DNA of 64,000 bases from Rhizobiales bacterium YIM 77505 (GCA_000745135.1 JQNH01000001.1:3705501-3769500), one strand, 5' to 3'. Positions 1 through 9,594 are shown, numbered from the stretch's first letter. Notes: generated by a model from the sequence alone, not told the origin. Translations and numbers: made by a program.

Positions 1-398
1 GTTTCGCCAAGGTGGAGGCGGCCATCAACGAGGGCAGGATCGCAGCCCTCGTGCACGCGGCGGAAGCCGCGATGGAAGGGCGACGGAAGCTCGCAGGGGC
101 GTTGCGCAAACGCCTCGGCGAGGCAATATCCATCGTTCCCATCATTGATGACCTCGCCGGTGAGGATTTGGATTTGGCATTGGGACGGCCAAATGTGATA
201 CATGCTGCCGTCGCCCCCGGCCCCGGCGGCGAAGGATTCATTACGCGTTGGCGCCGTCTTCGCCGATATCTCGGAGAGGACGCCGACGCGGCTGCGCCAT
301 TGCTGGGGGCGGCTGCGCCCCTCGCAGGAGGCGCGCCGCCTCCAACCGACGCAGACCAAGGCATGACGAAGGCGCAGGACTCTGAGCGGAATGAGTGA
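1..398 (+). CDS. YlxR/L7Ae-like RNA-binding protein, C-terminal part
   Basis: Partial gene entering from the left edge; codons are in frame from base 3. The visible ~130 residues look like the L7Ae-like half of the alphaproteobacterial YlxR (DUF448) nucleic-acid-binding protein: an Ala-rich helix with [11 protein letters not shown], then a segment with [13 protein letters not shown] and an Arg-rich [10 protein letters not shown] stretch. The N-terminal YlxR domain would lie outside the window. The stop codon overlaps the infB start (ATGAGTGA), so the two are translationally coupled, as expected in the nusA-ylxR-infB operon. The exact role in alphaproteobacteria is not settled; family assignment rests on the motif and the position before infB. 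Confidence 0.75.
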   Translation, partial: FAKVEAAINEGRIAALVHAAEAAMEGRRKLAGALRKRLGEAISIVPIIDDLAGEDLDLALGRPNVIHAAVAPGPGGEGFITRWRRLRRYLGEDADAAAPLLGAAAPLAGGAPPPTDADQGMTKAQDSERNE

Positions 399-3132
399 CA
401 CGAAAACAGGCGACAAGGCGGCCGGCGACAAGACGCTGCATGTGTCGCCCAAGACGCTGACCTTGAAGCGGCCGGTGGAGCAGAACACGGTGCGCCAAAG
501 CTTCTCGCATGGCCGCACGAAGGCGGTCGTGGTCGAGACGGTGAAACGTCGGGCCGCTCCGACCGGCCCTGCCGTGAAGGAAACGCCTCCGAAGCCGGCC
601 CCCGCGGCGCCGGCCGCCCGCAACGCCGGCCCTGCGCCGGCCGCTCCGGCGCGTCCCGCGGCGGAGGCGGCAAAGCCGGCCGCACGCCAGCCCAATCTCG
701 TCCTGCGCACCTTGAGCGAGCAGGAGCAGAGCGCCCGCGCCGCGGCGCTGGCCGAGGCGCGCCAGCGCGAGGAGGAGGAGCGCCGCCGCGCCGAGGAGGA
801 AGCGAAGCGCCGGGCCGAGCGCGAGGCGCGGGAGGCTCAGGAACGGGCTGCCGCCGAGGCGCGCAAGCGCGAGGAGGAGGAGCGGCGCCAGAAGGACGAG
901 GAGCGCAAGCGCCGGGCCGAGGAAGAGGCGCGGCGCCGCCTCGGCGAGGAGGCGGCTCCACCGCGTCCCCCGGCGGGTCAGCGCTTGGCGCCCGGCGATG
1001 TGCGCCGCCCCCGCAGCCTCGATCATATGGGCCGTCCGTCTCAGCCGGCGCCCTCTCAAGCGGCGGCAACGACGACCGCCGCCACGCCGGCCGCACGCAC
1101 GCCTCTGGCGGCGCGCGGCCCTGCCGCGCGAGCCGTGGACGAGGACGAGGGCGACACCAAGCGGGTGATCCGTCGCCCCGGGATGCCTCTCAAGGTCATC
1201 GCTCCAAAGACGCCGAAGGTGGGCGCAGGCGAGGATCGCCGCCGCGGCCGCCTGACGGTCACGACCGCGACAGCGGAGGAGGAGGAGCGCACCCGCTCGA
1301 TCGCTTCTTTCCGCCGGCGCGTGCAGCGTCTCACCGGTCATCGCCAGGTCGAGCAGAAGGAGAAGCTCAGCCGCGAAGTGGTCATTCCCGAAACGATCAC
1401 CATTCAGGAACTCGCCAACCGCATGTCGGAGCGCGCGGTGGACGTCATCCGCCTGCTCATGAAGCAGGGGCAGATGCACAAGATCACCGACGTGATTGAT
1501 GCCGACACGGCCCAGCTCATCGCCGAGGAGATGGGCCACACGGTGAAACGGGTCGCCGAATCCGACGTGGAGGAGGGGTTGTTCGATGCCCCCGACCCGG
1601 AGGAGACGCTCGAGCCGCGGCCTCCCGTGGTGACCATCATGGGCCATGTGGACCACGGCAAGACGTCGCTTCTGGACGCCATCCGCAAGACCAATGTGGT
1701 CGCGGGCGAGGCCGGCGGCATCACGCAACATATCGGCGCCTACCAGGTGACGGCGCCGAAGGGCGGCAAGATCACCTTCATCGACACGCCCGGCCACGCG
1801 GCCTTCACGGCCATGCGCGCCCGTGGCGCCAAGGTGACCGATATCGTGGTGTTGGTGGTGGCGGCCGATGACGGGGTCATGCCGCAGACCGTGGAGGCGA
1901 TCTCGCACGCCAAGGCCGCGGGTGTGCCGATCATCGTCGCCATCAACAAGATCGACAAGCCGGACGCCAATCCGCAGCGGGTCCGCACGGAGCTCCTGCA
2001 GCACGAGATCGTGGTCGAGTCCATGGGTGGCGACACCCTCGAATTCGAGGTTTCGGCGCTCAAGGGGACGGGTCTCGATGACTTGCTCGAGGGTCTCGCC
2101 CTCCAGGCCGAGATCCTGGACCTGAGGGCGAACCCGAACCGTCCCGCCGAAGGCACCGTGATCGAGGCCAAGCTCGATCGGGGACGTGGTCCGGTGGCGA
2201 CCGTGCTCGTGCAGCGCGGCACGCTCAAGACCGGCGACATCGTGGTCGCCGGCGCCGAGTGGGGTCGGGTGCGCGCGCTCGTCAACGATCAGGGGATGAC
2301 GATTAGGGAAGCCGGACCGTCGGTCCCGGTCGAGGTCCTCGGTTTCAATGGCACGCCGGAGGCGGGGGACCGCGTCGCGGTGGTCGAAAGCGAGGCTCGG
2401 GCGCGCGAGGTCACCGAGTACCGCGCCCGCCGCAAGCGCGAGCAGCTTGCGGCACGCGGCGCGGCAGGCGGCCGGTCGCTCATCGACATGATGCGCGACT
2501 TGAAGGAAGGCGCCGGACGCAAGGAGTTCCCGGTGGTGGTGCGGGCCGACGTGCAGGGCTCGGCGGAAGCCATCGTGGGCGCCCTGGAGAAGCTCGGCAC
2601 CGAGGAGGTGTCGGCCCGTGTCCTCCAGGCCGGCGTTGGCGCCATCTCCGAGTCCGACGTGCGGCTGGCGGAAGCCTCGGGCGGGGTCATCCTCGGCTTC
2701 AATGTGCGCGCCCACAAGGAGGCGCGCGAGGCGGCCGAGCGCGCCGGGGTCGAAATCCGCTACTACAACATCATCTACGACCTCGTGGATGACGTGAAGG
2801 CGGCCATGTCGGGCATGCTCGCGCCGACGCTCCGCGAAGAGCGGCTTGGCGAGGCGCAGGTTCTCGAAGTCTTCAACGTCTCGAAGGTCGGCAAGGTGGC
2901 CGGCTGCCGCGTCCTCGACGGCCGCGTTGAGCGTGGCGCCAGCGTGCGCCTCATTCGCGACAACGTCGTCATCCACGAGGGCAAGCTCTCGCAGCTCAAG
3001 CGCTTCAAGGATGACGTCCGCGAGGTGACGGCCGGCCAGGAATGCGGCATGGCCTTTGAGAACTACCAGGACATGCGCGTCGGCGACGTCATCGAATGTT
3101 ATCGCGTCGAGGAGGTGCGGCGGACCCTGTAG
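391..3132 (+). CDS. infB: Translation initiation factor IF-2
   Basis: GTPase that places fMet-tRNA on the 30S subunit and promotes 50S joining. The 913-residue length fits alphaproteobacterial IF-2. Residues 1 to about 330 form a low-complexity Ala/Pro/Arg/Glu-rich N-terminus, with a strongly charged helical stretch around 110-190. The GTPase core shows G1 GHVDHGKT (419-426), G3 DTPGH (near 465) and G4 NKID (near 519), followed by the beta-barrel domains and the initiator-tRNA-binding C-terminus. The start overlaps the preceding stop by 8 bases. Downstream rbfA and truB complete the usual ribosome-maturation order. Nothing looks truncated. Confidence 0.98.
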   Translation: MSDTKTGDKAAGDKTLHVSPKTLTLKRPVEQNTVRQSFSHGRTKAVVVETVKRRAAPTGPAVKETPPKPAPAAPAARNAGPAPAAPARPAAEAAKPAARQPNLVLRTLSEQEQSARAAALAEARQREEEERRRAEEEAKRRAEREAREAQERAAAEARKREEEERRQKDEERKRRAEEEARRRLGEEAAPPRPPAGQRLAPGDVRRPRSLDHMGRPSQPAPSQAAATTTAATPAARTPLAARGPAARAVDEDEGDTKRVIRRPGMPLKVIAPKTPKVGAGEDRRRGRLTVTTATAEEEERTRSIASFRRRVQRLTGHRQVEQKEKLSREVVIPETITIQELANRMSERAVDVIRLLMKQGQMHKITDVIDADTAQLIAEEMGHTVKRVAESDVEEGLFDAPDPEETLEPRPPVVTIMGHVDHGKTSLLDAIRKTNVVAGEAGGITQHIGAYQVTAPKGGKITFIDTPGHAAFTAMRARGAKVTDIVVLVVAADDGVMPQTVEAISHAKAAGVPIIVAINKIDKPDANPQRVRTELLQHEIVVESMGGDTLEFEVSALKGTGLDDLLEGLALQAEILDLRANPNRPAEGTVIEAKLDRGRGPVATVLVQRGTLKTGDIVVAGAEWGRVRALVNDQGMTIREAGPSVPVEVLGFNGTPEAGDRVAVVESEARAREVTEYRARRKREQLAARGAAGGRSLIDMMRDLKEGAGRKEFPVVVRADVQGSAEAIVGALEKLGTEEVSARVLQAGVGAISESDVRLAEASGGVILGFNVRAHKEAREAAERAGVEIRYYNIIYDLVDDVKAAMSGMLAPTLREERLGEAQVLEVFNVSKVGKVAGCRVLDGRVERGASVRLIRDNVVIHEGKLSQLKRFKDDVREVTAGQECGMAFENYQDMRVGDVIECYRVEEVRRTL

Positions 3133-3143
3133 GCCGCCGTGCC

Positions 3144-3315
3144 CCCTCCCTTGAAGGGGAGGGCGACGTCGCAGAAGCGGCAGCGGGTGGGATGAGCCCC
3201 CTCCCGTGTTGAACACCACCCGACCGGGAGCCCCCGTCCAAGCCGGGGCTTGCCCGGCGCCGGTGTCACTTCACCTGGGACGGCGATCGCCGTCCGACCC
3301 TCCCCACAGGGGAGG
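3144..3315. repeat. GC-rich palindromic intergenic element between infB and rbfA
   Basis: The 199-base gap between infB and rbfA is bounded by two C/G-block hairpins: one at about 3144-3170 (a CCCTCCC arm against a GGGGAGGG arm, tiny loop) and one at 3299-3315 (CCTCCCC, loop ACA, GGGGAGG). The inner part also contains inverted segments. This resembles the mobile palindromic intergenic elements common in Hyphomicrobiales, but copy number cannot be judged from one window. The right hairpin ends 16 bases before the rbfA start and could affect its translation or act as an RNA processing site. Confidence 0.45.
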
Positions 3316-3331
3316 TTTGGAACTCGGCGCC

Positions 3332-3742
3332 ATGCCCAAACGGTTCGAACCCTCCTCCGGCCCCTCGCAGCGCCAGCAGCGCGTGGCCGAGCTCGTGCGC
3401 CACGCGCTGGCGGAGGTCCTGCAACGGGGCGATCTTCAGGATCCGGTGCTGGCGAGCCATGTCGTCACCATCCCCGAGGTCCGCATGTCGCCGGACCTGC
3501 GCCTTGCCACCGCCTATGTCATGCCGCTCGGTGGCAAGGACGAGGGCGAGGTGCTGCAGGCCCTCGAGCGCAACAAGAAGCACCTGCGCCAGGAGGTGGC
3601 GCAGAGGGTCAACCTGAAGTTCGCCCCGGACCTGCGCTTCCGCCGCGACGAGACCTTCGACGAGGCGCAGCGGATCGATGCGCTGCTCCGAAGCGAGAGA
3701 GTGCGCCGCGACGTGGAGAGGCGACCCGAGGACGAGGACTGA
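3332..3742 (+). CDS. rbfA: Ribosome-binding factor A
   Basis: Cold-shock and 30S maturation factor that binds the 16S rRNA 5' helix region. 136 residues. The start [10 protein letters not shown] was chosen because the preceding in-frame sequence is low-complexity intergenic repeat and does not resemble the family. The RbfA core is clear: [16 protein letters not shown], then the KH-like segment [20 protein letters not shown] and [19 protein letters not shown]. The conserved C-terminal RRDETFDEA helix is present. It lies between infB and truB, the standard arrangement. Confidence 0.95.
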   Translation: MPKRFEPSSGPSQRQQRVAELVRHALAEVLQRGDLQDPVLASHVVTIPEVRMSPDLRLATAYVMPLGGKDEGEVLQALERNKKHLRQEVAQRVNLKFAPDLRFRRDETFDEAQRIDALLRSERVRRDVERRPEDED

Positions 3743-3793
3743 TCCTCTGCGCGAATCCCTCCATTCATCGACAGAGAAGATGCAAGGCTGATC

Positions 3794-4762
3794 ATGGACG
3801 AACCTTCCGACCGCCCTCCGCCGCGCGGCGACCGCGGATCCGGCCCGCCCCGTGAACCGCGCCCCAAGAAACGGGAGGTGAATGGCTGGCTTGTGCTCGA
3901 CAAGGGTGTCGGCATGACCTCGACCCACGCCGTCGCCGTCGCGAAGCGGACACTCAACGCGAAGAAGGCCGGGCACGCCGGCACCCTCGATCCGCTCGCC
4001 TCCGGGGTGCTTCCGATCGCCTTCGGAGAGGCGACCAAAACCGTCCCGTTCGTGATGGACGGCCGCAAGGCCTATGTCTTTACGGTCGCCTGGGGCGTGG
4101 AGACCGACACCGACGATGCCGAGGGGCGCCCGGTTCAGGCAACCCATCGCTACCCCACCTCCGCGCAGGTCGAGGCTCTCCTGCCCTCCTTCACGGGCGA
4201 AATCGAACAAGTCCCGCCCCGCTTCTCAGCCATCAAGATCCAGGGCGAACGCGCCTATGACCTGGCGCGGGAGGGGGAGGCGGTGGAGCTCAAGCCCCGT
4301 GTGGTCGAGATCGCTCGACTGACGCTCGTGAGGCATGACGGCGACCGTAGCGTCCTCGAAGCCGAATGCGGTAAGGGGACCTATGTGCGGGCGCTTGCCC
4401 GGGACCTCGGCCGCGCGCTCGGCTGCCTCGGCCATGTTTCGGCCCTCAGGCGGACCCGCGTCGGCCCGTTCACAGAGGAACACGCGATCACTGTTGCGGA
4501 GCTCCAGGACGCCGCCCAGGCAGGGGAGGCGAGCTCGGCGCTTCAGCCTGTCGACATTGCTCTCAGCGAGCTCCCGGCCGTCCATGTCACCCGCGACATG
4601 GCGGGCCGCCTCATGCGCGGCCAGTCGATCATCTTGCGCGGCCGCGATGCCCCGTTGAGCGGCAAGGCGTATGCCACCTGCGGCGGCGTGCTGGTTGCCG
4701 TGGGCGACGTGGAGAAGGGCGAGCTCGTCCCCCACCGCGTGTTCCATCTCGGGGGAATCTAA
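3794..4762 (+). CDS. truB: tRNA pseudouridine(55) synthase
   Basis: Converts U55 in the T-loop of tRNAs to pseudouridine. 322 residues, with a ~28-residue basic, Pro-rich N-terminal extension before the catalytic domain (NGWLVLDKGVGMTS). The catalytic motif HAGTLDPLASGVL places the nucleophilic Asp at residue 66. A C-terminal PUA-like segment follows (ITVAELQDA onward). It follows rbfA with a 51-base gap. In related genomes rpsO comes next; here a ferroxidase gene and an IS element intervene. Confidence 0.97.
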   Translation: MDEPSDRPPPRGDRGSGPPREPRPKKREVNGWLVLDKGVGMTSTHAVAVAKRTLNAKKAGHAGTLDPLASGVLPIAFGEATKTVPFVMDGRKAYVFTVAWGVETDTDDAEGRPVQATHRYPTSAQVEALLPSFTGEIEQVPPRFSAIKIQGERAYDLAREGEAVELKPRVVEIARLTLVRHDGDRSVLEAECGKGTYVRALARDLGRALGCLGHVSALRRTRVGPFTEEHAITVAELQDAAQAGEASSALQPVDIALSELPAVHVTRDMAGRLMRGQSIILRGRDAPLSGKAYATCGGVLVAVGDVEKGELVPHRVFHLGGI

Positions 4763-4831
4763 AGGCTCGCGGGAGTTTCCAGGAGCGCCGCTGGGCTCAT
4801 GACCCCCAGGCTCTAATGCCTCGCGGCAGTC

Positions 4832-4866
4832 TGGGACCGCTCGACGCGATCCCAGCTCCGCTCCGC
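4832..4866 (+). terminator. Possible weak terminator after truB
   Basis: An imperfect hairpin at 4832-4854 (arms TGGGACCGC and GCGATCCCA, two mismatches) lies 70 bases after the truB stop, with a short T run (gtttt) ending near 4871. It sits between the converging truB and ferroxidase genes. The stem is imperfect, so this is tentative. Confidence 0.3.
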
Positions 4867-4956
4867 GTTTTGGTTGCCTGCCTTAACCTCGCGGCGCGGG
4901 TGCGAGGCAGATAAGGGGTCAGGACGCCCAACCGCCGTTCTGCGCCGTGAGCCGCC

Positions 4957-5502
4957 TCACCGGTTCGCTTGCTCGCCGCGCGCCTCGTGTTCGAGGTACA
5001 TGCGCGTGATCTTCTCCACGTTGCTCGCCACCCACTGGGCCATGCGTTCCTCCTCCTCCAGGCTCTTGCGGAGCGAGGGAACGAATTGGCTGTGGCCCGC
5101 CGCCTCGGCCATGACGATCAGTGAGCGATAGGAGGCGATCTCGAAATTCTCGAAGGCCTGGTTGGCAAAGGTGTTCTTCAGGATCTCGTCGGCCATCATG
5201 GCGTGCTGGATGGCCGCCACATTGCCCATGAGCTGCGTCGCCCAATCCTTGAGGAGCGAACGGTCTTCGCCGAGCTCGTGCAGGATCTGGTCGATGCGTT
5301 CCTCCTGCTGCTGGGTCTCGGCGATGTGCCTCTCCAGCATCTGCCGCACTTCAGGGTAGTTCTCGAGCCGCTCGACTTGGCGCTGCATCAGCTGCAGAGC
5401 CTGCTTCTCGAGGGCATGGGCGTTCTTGACGCCGGTGATGAAGATCGACTGGACGGTTTCGGAGCCGGCAAGGCCGGCCGTGCTCATCGTGCTTGACGCC
5501 AT
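4957..5502 (-). CDS. YciE/YciF-type ferroxidase-like protein (DUF892)
   Basis: 181-residue four-helix protein of the YciE/YciF (DUF892) ferritin-like family, linked to stress resistance and iron oxidation in related bacteria. Visible features are the N-terminal FITGVKNAHALEKQALQLM helix, the central HIAETQQQEERIDQILHELG helix, and NQAFENFEIASYRSLI followed by SLEEEERMAQWVASNV, which carry the Glu/His residues typical of the di-iron site. The start MASSTMSTAG has an AAGGGAAG ribosome site; the longer in-frame extension to 5613 lies upstream of the promoter and is not coding. The gene runs opposite to its neighbours and interrupts the truB-rpsO order. It has an EcfG-type promoter at 5539-5563. 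Confidence 0.88.
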   Translation of the reverse strand: MASSTMSTAGLAGSETVQSIFITGVKNAHALEKQALQLMQRQVERLENYPEVRQMLERHIAETQQQEERIDQILHELGEDRSLLKDWATQLMGNVAAIQHAMMADEILKNTFANQAFENFEIASYRSLIVMAEAAGHSQFVPSLRKSLEEEERMAQWVASNVEKITRMYLEHEARGEQANR

Positions 5503-5538
5503 GACGGTGCTTCCCTTGTCAAGGTAAACCGCGGGGTC

Positions 5539-5563
5539 AACGGAAGAGCACTTCAGTCGTTCC
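5539..5563 (-). promoter_or_regulatory. EcfG-type (general stress sigma) promoter for the ferroxidase gene
   Basis: On the minus strand the sequence reads GGAAC, 16 bases, CGTT. This is the established recognition pattern of EcfG sigma factors, which drive the PhyR/NepR-controlled general stress response of alphaproteobacteria. The -10 element lies 37 bases before the ATG, leaving a leader of about 30 bases. DUF892 proteins are typical stress-regulon members, so site and gene agree. Confidence 0.75.
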
Positions 5564-5595
5564 ACAACGCTGCCCTCAAGCCCGTCCGGCCTTAG

Positions 5596-5601
5596 ACTAG
5601 C
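5596..5601. repeat. Target-site duplication, left copy (ACTAGC)
   Basis: Six-base direct repeat flanking the IS481 element; the partner is at 6621-6626. The CTA at 5597-5599 is read on the minus strand as TAG and terminates the transposase. Confidence 0.9.
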
Positions 5602-6535
5602 TGTCGAATCCAAGCACGTTGTTCAGGCGGCTGAGGGGTGGTTTTCCGCCGAGGGCTGAGTGGGGTCGGGTGGAGTTGTAGGCGGTGATCCAGGGCTGCA
5701 TGGCGTGGGCTCGCTCGGCAGAGGTCTGGTAGGTTCGGGCGTAGGCCCACTCGCGGAGGCTGGTCTGGATGAAGCGTTCGGCTTTTCCGTTGGTCCTGGG
5801 CGTGTAGGGCTTGGTGCGGATATGGCGCAGGCCTGCCTCGGCCAGGCGGTTGCGGAAGGCGAAGCTTTTGTAGGCCGAGCCGTTGTCGGTCATGACGCGC
5901 TCGACGCGGACGCCGTGGGCTGCGAAGAAGGCGAGCGCCCGGGACAGGAAGGCCACGGCGTCCTCCTTGCGCTCGCTCGGCAGCACCTCGGTGTAGGCGA
6001 GGCGCGAGGCGTCATCCACGGCGACGTGCAGGTGCTCCCACCCTGTGCCGGCGACCCGATCGCGTCGGTTGCCGGTGACGCGATGGCTTGGCCTGGCGAT
6101 GCGTCCAAGCTTCTTGGTGTCGAGATGGATGAGTTCGCCGGGCCGCTCCCGCTCGTAACGCACAACCGGGGGCTTGGGCTCAATGGCCGCGCGGCGCCCG
6201 AGCCCGAGGCGGCGCAGCACGGCGCCGACCGTGGAGCGCGGCTGGCCGAGCTGGCGGGCGATCGCCGGGCCGGAGAGGCGCTGGCGGCGCAGCCGCTCGA
6301 TGGCGGCGAGGGTCTCGGGCGACAGGCGACGACGCGGCCGGGCCGGCGCCGAGCTCCTGTCGTGAAGCATCCGCTCGCCGCCGGCCCGAAAGCGCGCCAG
6401 CCATTTGTAGGCAGTTCGCTCCGAGACGCCGGCGGCGCCAGCCGCATCCCTCACGCGCCAGCCCTCCTGGCGGATGCGCGACACGAGAAGGGCTCGACCA
6501 TGGACCGTCATGCGGGCATGCTGGTGAACGTTCAT
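5597..6535 (-). CDS. IS481-family DDE transposase
   Basis: 312-residue transposase. An N-terminal helix-turn-helix (about residues 15-50, EGWRVRDAAGAAGVSERTAYKW split over two helices) is followed by a second HTH-like segment (74-110) and an RNase H-fold rve domain. Catalytic acidic residues are Asp139 (HLDTKKLG), Asp217 (VMTDNGSAY) and Glu253 (NGKAERFIQ), followed by the C-terminal YNSTRPHSALGGKPP signature. The start MNVHQHARMTVHGRALL was chosen because it is the family start; the longer frame passes out of the element. The frame runs through the left inverted repeat and stops in the target duplication. No frameshift is seen. Confidence 0.95.
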   Translation of the reverse strand: MNVHQHARMTVHGRALLVSRIRQEGWRVRDAAGAAGVSERTAYKWLARFRAGGERMLHDRSSAPARPRRRLSPETLAAIERLRRQRLSGPAIARQLGQPRSTVGAVLRRLGLGRRAAIEPKPPVVRYERERPGELIHLDTKKLGRIARPSHRVTGNRRDRVAGTGWEHLHVAVDDASRLAYTEVLPSERKEDAVAFLSRALAFFAAHGVRVERVMTDNGSAYKSFAFRNRLAEAGLRHIRTKPYTPRTNGKAERFIQTSLREWAYARTYQTSAERAHAMQPWITAYNSTRPHSALGGKPPLSRLNNVLGFDS

Positions 6536-6620
6536 CCGGGTGCTCCGGTCGGGGTTGGTTGGCTTCGCAACCCCAGCCTCACACCTCAGCCCCGGATGAA
6601 CAACCTTCATAGCTTCGACA
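5602..6620 (-). mobile_element. IS481-family insertion sequence, apparently intact
   Basis: 1019-bp element with imperfect terminal inverted repeats beginning TGTCGAA at both ends (left 5602-5636; right 6584-6620 read on the minus strand). It is flanked by a 6-bp direct repeat ACTAGC at 5596-5601 and 6621-6626. IS481 elements are known to favour CTAG-containing targets with short duplications, so the boundaries are well supported. It encodes one DDE transposase on the minus strand. Identical flanking duplications and an open reading frame suggest a fairly recent, possibly active insertion. Confidence 0.92.
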
Positions 6621-6626
6621 ACTAGC
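6621..6626. repeat. Target-site duplication, right copy (ACTAGC)
   Basis: Matches 5596-5601 exactly and abuts the right inverted repeat. Removing the element and one copy would restore the pre-insertion sequence. Confidence 0.9.
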
Positions 6627-6913
6627 CCCCCCCCTGAGGCGTTCAGAATCCGGACGCCGAGGGTGGCGCCCGGCGCTTCCTGCGCCATGCTTTCCTTTCG
6701 CCGCATTTCGTGTATAGAGGCCGGTCGGCGGCCAAGGGCTCCGCAACCGGTTCAGGGGCGGTTTCTGCCGTGAGGAGTCCATCCTCAGGCTGGATGGCCC
6801 GGAGCGCCGCCGCTTTCGTTTCGACCGCGCTGGACGACATCCCGGCCCGGCCGTTTCGCGCGCCTTTGCCGGCAAGGCGGGCGCACCCCTCGAAGAACAG
6901 AAAGGATGACGCG
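6627..6913. other. rpsO upstream region
   Basis: 287 bases between the IS element and rpsO with no convincing gene. A TATAGA hexamer at 6713-6718 could be the rpsO -10 element, with a poor -35 about 17 bases upstream. The rest is a GC-rich leader ending in an AAAGGATG-type ribosome site before rpsO. Confidence 0.4.
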
Positions 6914-7183
6914 ATGTCGATCACGGCGGAGCGCAAGACTGCGCTCATCAAGGAGCACGCGAAAAAGGCCGGCGACACCGGTTCGCCCGAGGTCCAGGTG
7001 GCGATCCTCACCGAGCGCATCAACAACCTGACCGAGCACTTCAAGACGCATGTGAAGGACAACCACTCCCGGCGCGGTCTCCTCAAGCTCGTGTCTCAGC
7101 GCCGCTCGCTTCTCGACTATCTCAAGAAGAAGGACGAGGCGCGCTACCGCAGTCTCATCGAGAAGCTCGGTATCCGCCGCTGA
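6914..7183 (+). CDS. rpsO: 30S ribosomal protein S15
   Basis: 89 residues, the full family length. Binds the central domain of 16S rRNA early in 30S assembly. The start [17 protein letters not shown] is standard; the upstream in-frame extension is not family-like. The [23 protein letters not shown]-binding core is intact. It precedes pnp, as in most proteobacteria, where the two transcripts are co-regulated by RNA processing. Confidence 0.98.
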   Translation: MSITAERKTALIKEHAKKAGDTGSPEVQVAILTERINNLTEHFKTHVKDNHSRRGLLKLVSQRRSLLDYLKKKDEARYRSLIEKLGIRR

Positions 7184-7199
7184 TACCAACGTCATGTCC

Positions 7200-7251
7200 G
7201 CCCGGGGCCCGGCTCCGGGCGGTCGCGTGACGGCCGGATGGTCCGGCCGTC
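7200..7251 (+). promoter_or_regulatory. Hairpins in the rpsO-pnp intergenic region
   Basis: Two GC-rich stem-loops follow rpsO: 7200-7220 (GCCCGG paired with CCGGGC) and 7229-7251 (a perfect 10-bp stem GACGGCCGGA / TCCGGCCGTC with a 3-base loop). Neither has a T tract, so they look like processing or mRNA-stability structures. In enterobacteria the pnp leader hairpin is an RNase III site used for pnp autoregulation; a similar role here is inference. Confidence 0.5.
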
Positions 7252-7382
7252 CATCCCCGGGCGGGACGACGTGATGACCATGGCAGGATCGCAAGAGGCT
7301 TTTCCCCGGAAGGGGGCTAGGAGCCCCTCGCCGTCTTGCCCATGGCGTCGCGCCGCCGCCGTCATTGCATGAAGGCAAGAGA

Positions 7383-9554
7383 ATGTTCGACATCCAACGC
7401 GAAGAGCTCATGTGGGGCGGGCGCAAGCTCACCCTCGAGACGGGCCGCCTGGCCCGCCAGGCCGACGGCGCCGTGCTCGCCTCCTATGGCGACACGACCG
7501 TGCTCGCCACCGTCGTCTCGGCCAAGGAGCCGAAGCCCGGAGTGGATTTCTTCCCGCTCACGGTCAATTACCAGGAGCGCTCCTACGCCGCCGGCCGCAT
7601 CCCCGGCGGCTATTTCAAGCGCGAGGGGCGGCCGAGCGAGCGCGAGACCCTGGTCTCGCGCCTCATCGACCGGCCGATCCGCCCCCTCTTCGTCGAGGGC
7701 TACAAGAACGACACCCAGGTCATCGTGACCGTGCTCTCGCACGACCTCGAGAACGACCCGGATGTCGTCGCCATGGTGGCGGCCTCCGCTGCGCTCACCC
7801 TCTCCGGCGTGCCCTTCATGGGCCCGGTCGGCGCAGCGCGCGTCGGCTACATCAACGGCCAGTACCGGCTCAATCCGCCGCTCCCTGAAATGGAGAACTC
7901 GGCCCTCGACCTCATCGTCGCCGGCACCGCCGAGGCGGTGTTGATGGTGGAGTCCGAGGCCAAGGAGCTGTCGGAAGAGGTCATGCTCGGGGCCGTCATG
8001 TTCGGCCACAAGCACTTCCAGCCGGTCATCGAAGCCATCATCCGCCTCGCGGAGAAGGCGGCCAAGGAGCCGCGCGACTTCACACCCCCCGACCTCTCGG
8101 AGGTCGAGAAGGCGGTGCTGGAGATCGTCGAGGCGGACCTCCGCGAGGCTTACAAGAAGACGGTCAAGCAGGAGCGCTATGCCGCCGTCGACGCGGCCAA
8201 GGAAAAGGTGCTCCAGACTCTATGCCCGGCCGAGGGCGAGCAGCGCTTCGACCCGGAGACGGTGAAGACCGCCTTCAAGGAGATCCAGGCCAAGATCGTG
8301 CGCTGGAACATCCTCGATACGGGTCATCGCATCGACGGGCGCGACGTGAAGACCGTGCGGCCGATCCTGGCCGAGGTCGGCGTCCTGCCGCGCACCCATG
8401 GCTCGGCCCTCTTCACCCGCGGCGAGACCCAGGCCCTCGTGGTCGCGACGCTGGGCACCGGTGAGGACGAGCAGTTCGTCGACGCGCTCGAAGGCACCTA
8501 CAAGGAGACCTTCCTCCTCCATTACAACTTCCCGCCCTATTCGGTGGGCGAGACGGGCCGCATGGGGTCCCCCGGCCGCCGCGAGATCGGCCATGGCAAG
8601 CTCGCCTGGCGGGCCATCCACCCCATGCTGCCGCCCGCGCACGAGTTCCCCTACACGATCCGCGTCGTGTCGGAGATCACCGAGTCGAACGGCTCCTCGT
8701 CCATGGCCACCGTGTGCGGCGCCTCCCTTGCGCTCATGGACGCCGGCGTTCCGCTGAAGCGGCCGGTGGCCGGCATCGCCATGGGCTTGATCCTCGAGGG
8801 CGACCGCTTCGCGGTGCTCTCGGACATTCTCGGCGACGAGGATCACCTCGGCGACATGGACTTCAAGGTGGCGGGCACCTCGGAGGGGGTCACGTCCCTT
8901 CAGATGGACATCAAGATCGCTGGCATCACCGAGGAGATCATGCAGGTGGCCCTGGCCCAAGCGAAGGAGGGTCGGACCTACATCCTCGAGGCGATGAACA
9001 AGGCGCTCAACGCGCCGCGCGCCGAGCTCGGCGAGTACGCGCCGCGCATCGAAACCATGAAGATCCCCACGGACAAGATCCGGGAGGTCATCGGCACCGG
9101 CGGCAAGGTCATCCGCGAGATCGTCGAGAAGACGGGCGCCAAGATCGACATCTCCGACGACGGGACGGTGAAGATCGCCTCCGCCGACGCCAAGTCGATC
9201 AAGGCCGCCTACAACTGGATCCGCTCCATCACGGCCGAGCCGGAGCCCGGGCAGATCTACGACGGCACCGTGGTCAAGACCATGGAGTTCGGCGCTTTCG
9301 TCAACTTCTTCGGTCCGCGCGACGGCCTTGTCCACATCTCGGAGCTCGCTCCGCGCCGGGTCCAGAAGGTCACCGACGTGGTCAAGGAAGGCGACAAGGT
9401 CAAGGTCAAGTTCCTTGGCACCGACGAGCGCGGCAAGGTGCGCCTGTCCATGAAGGTCGTCGACCAGGAGACCGGCGAGGACATCACGGAGAAGCTCAAG
9501 GCCGAGCGCGACGCGGAAAAGAACCGGGAGCGCCAGGCGGCAGCGGGGGAGTAG
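7383..9554 (+). CDS. pnp: Polyribonucleotide nucleotidyltransferase (PNPase)
   Basis: Phosphorolytic 3'-5' exoribonuclease of the degradosome. 723 residues. Two RNase PH domains flank an all-alpha linker; the KH domain starts near residue 558 ([20 protein letters not shown]) and the S1 domain near 622 ([17 protein letters not shown]). The start [16 protein letters not shown] matches alphaproteobacterial PNPases; a start six codons upstream is less likely because the ribosome-site-like AAGGCAAGAG lies inside it. Full length. Confidence 0.98.
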   Translation: MFDIQREELMWGGRKLTLETGRLARQADGAVLASYGDTTVLATVVSAKEPKPGVDFFPLTVNYQERSYAAGRIPGGYFKREGRPSERETLVSRLIDRPIRPLFVEGYKNDTQVIVTVLSHDLENDPDVVAMVAASAALTLSGVPFMGPVGAARVGYINGQYRLNPPLPEMENSALDLIVAGTAEAVLMVESEAKELSEEVMLGAVMFGHKHFQPVIEAIIRLAEKAAKEPRDFTPPDLSEVEKAVLEIVEADLREAYKKTVKQERYAAVDAAKEKVLQTLCPAEGEQRFDPETVKTAFKEIQAKIVRWNILDTGHRIDGRDVKTVRPILAEVGVLPRTHGSALFTRGETQALVVATLGTGEDEQFVDALEGTYKETFLLHYNFPPYSVGETGRMGSPGRREIGHGKLAWRAIHPMLPPAHEFPYTIRVVSEITESNGSSSMATVCGASLALMDAGVPLKRPVAGIAMGLILEGDRFAVLSDILGDEDHLGDMDFKVAGTSEGVTSLQMDIKIAGITEEIMQVALAQAKEGRTYILEAMNKALNAPRAELGEYAPRIETMKIPTDKIREVIGTGGKVIREIVEKTGAKIDISDDGTVKIASADAKSIKAAYNWIRSITAEPEPGQIYDGTVVKTMEFGAFVNFFGPRDGLVHISELAPRRVQKVTDVVKEGDKVKVKFLGTDERGKVRLSMKVVDQETGEDITEKLKAERDAEKNRERQAAAGE

Positions 9555-9594
9555 ACGCCAGCCGCCACCTCTCGATGGCGCCCTGAGCCTTCGC

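Noticed and set aside
241-3219. 992-codon open frame on the minus strand opposite infB
   Set aside because: Antisense shadow caused by high GC and strong codon bias of infB; no family motif, His/Arg/Leu-rich composition.
5503-5613. 37-codon N-terminal extension of the ferroxidase
   Set aside because: It overlaps the EcfG promoter and enters the IS element; the ATG at 5502 has its own ribosome site.
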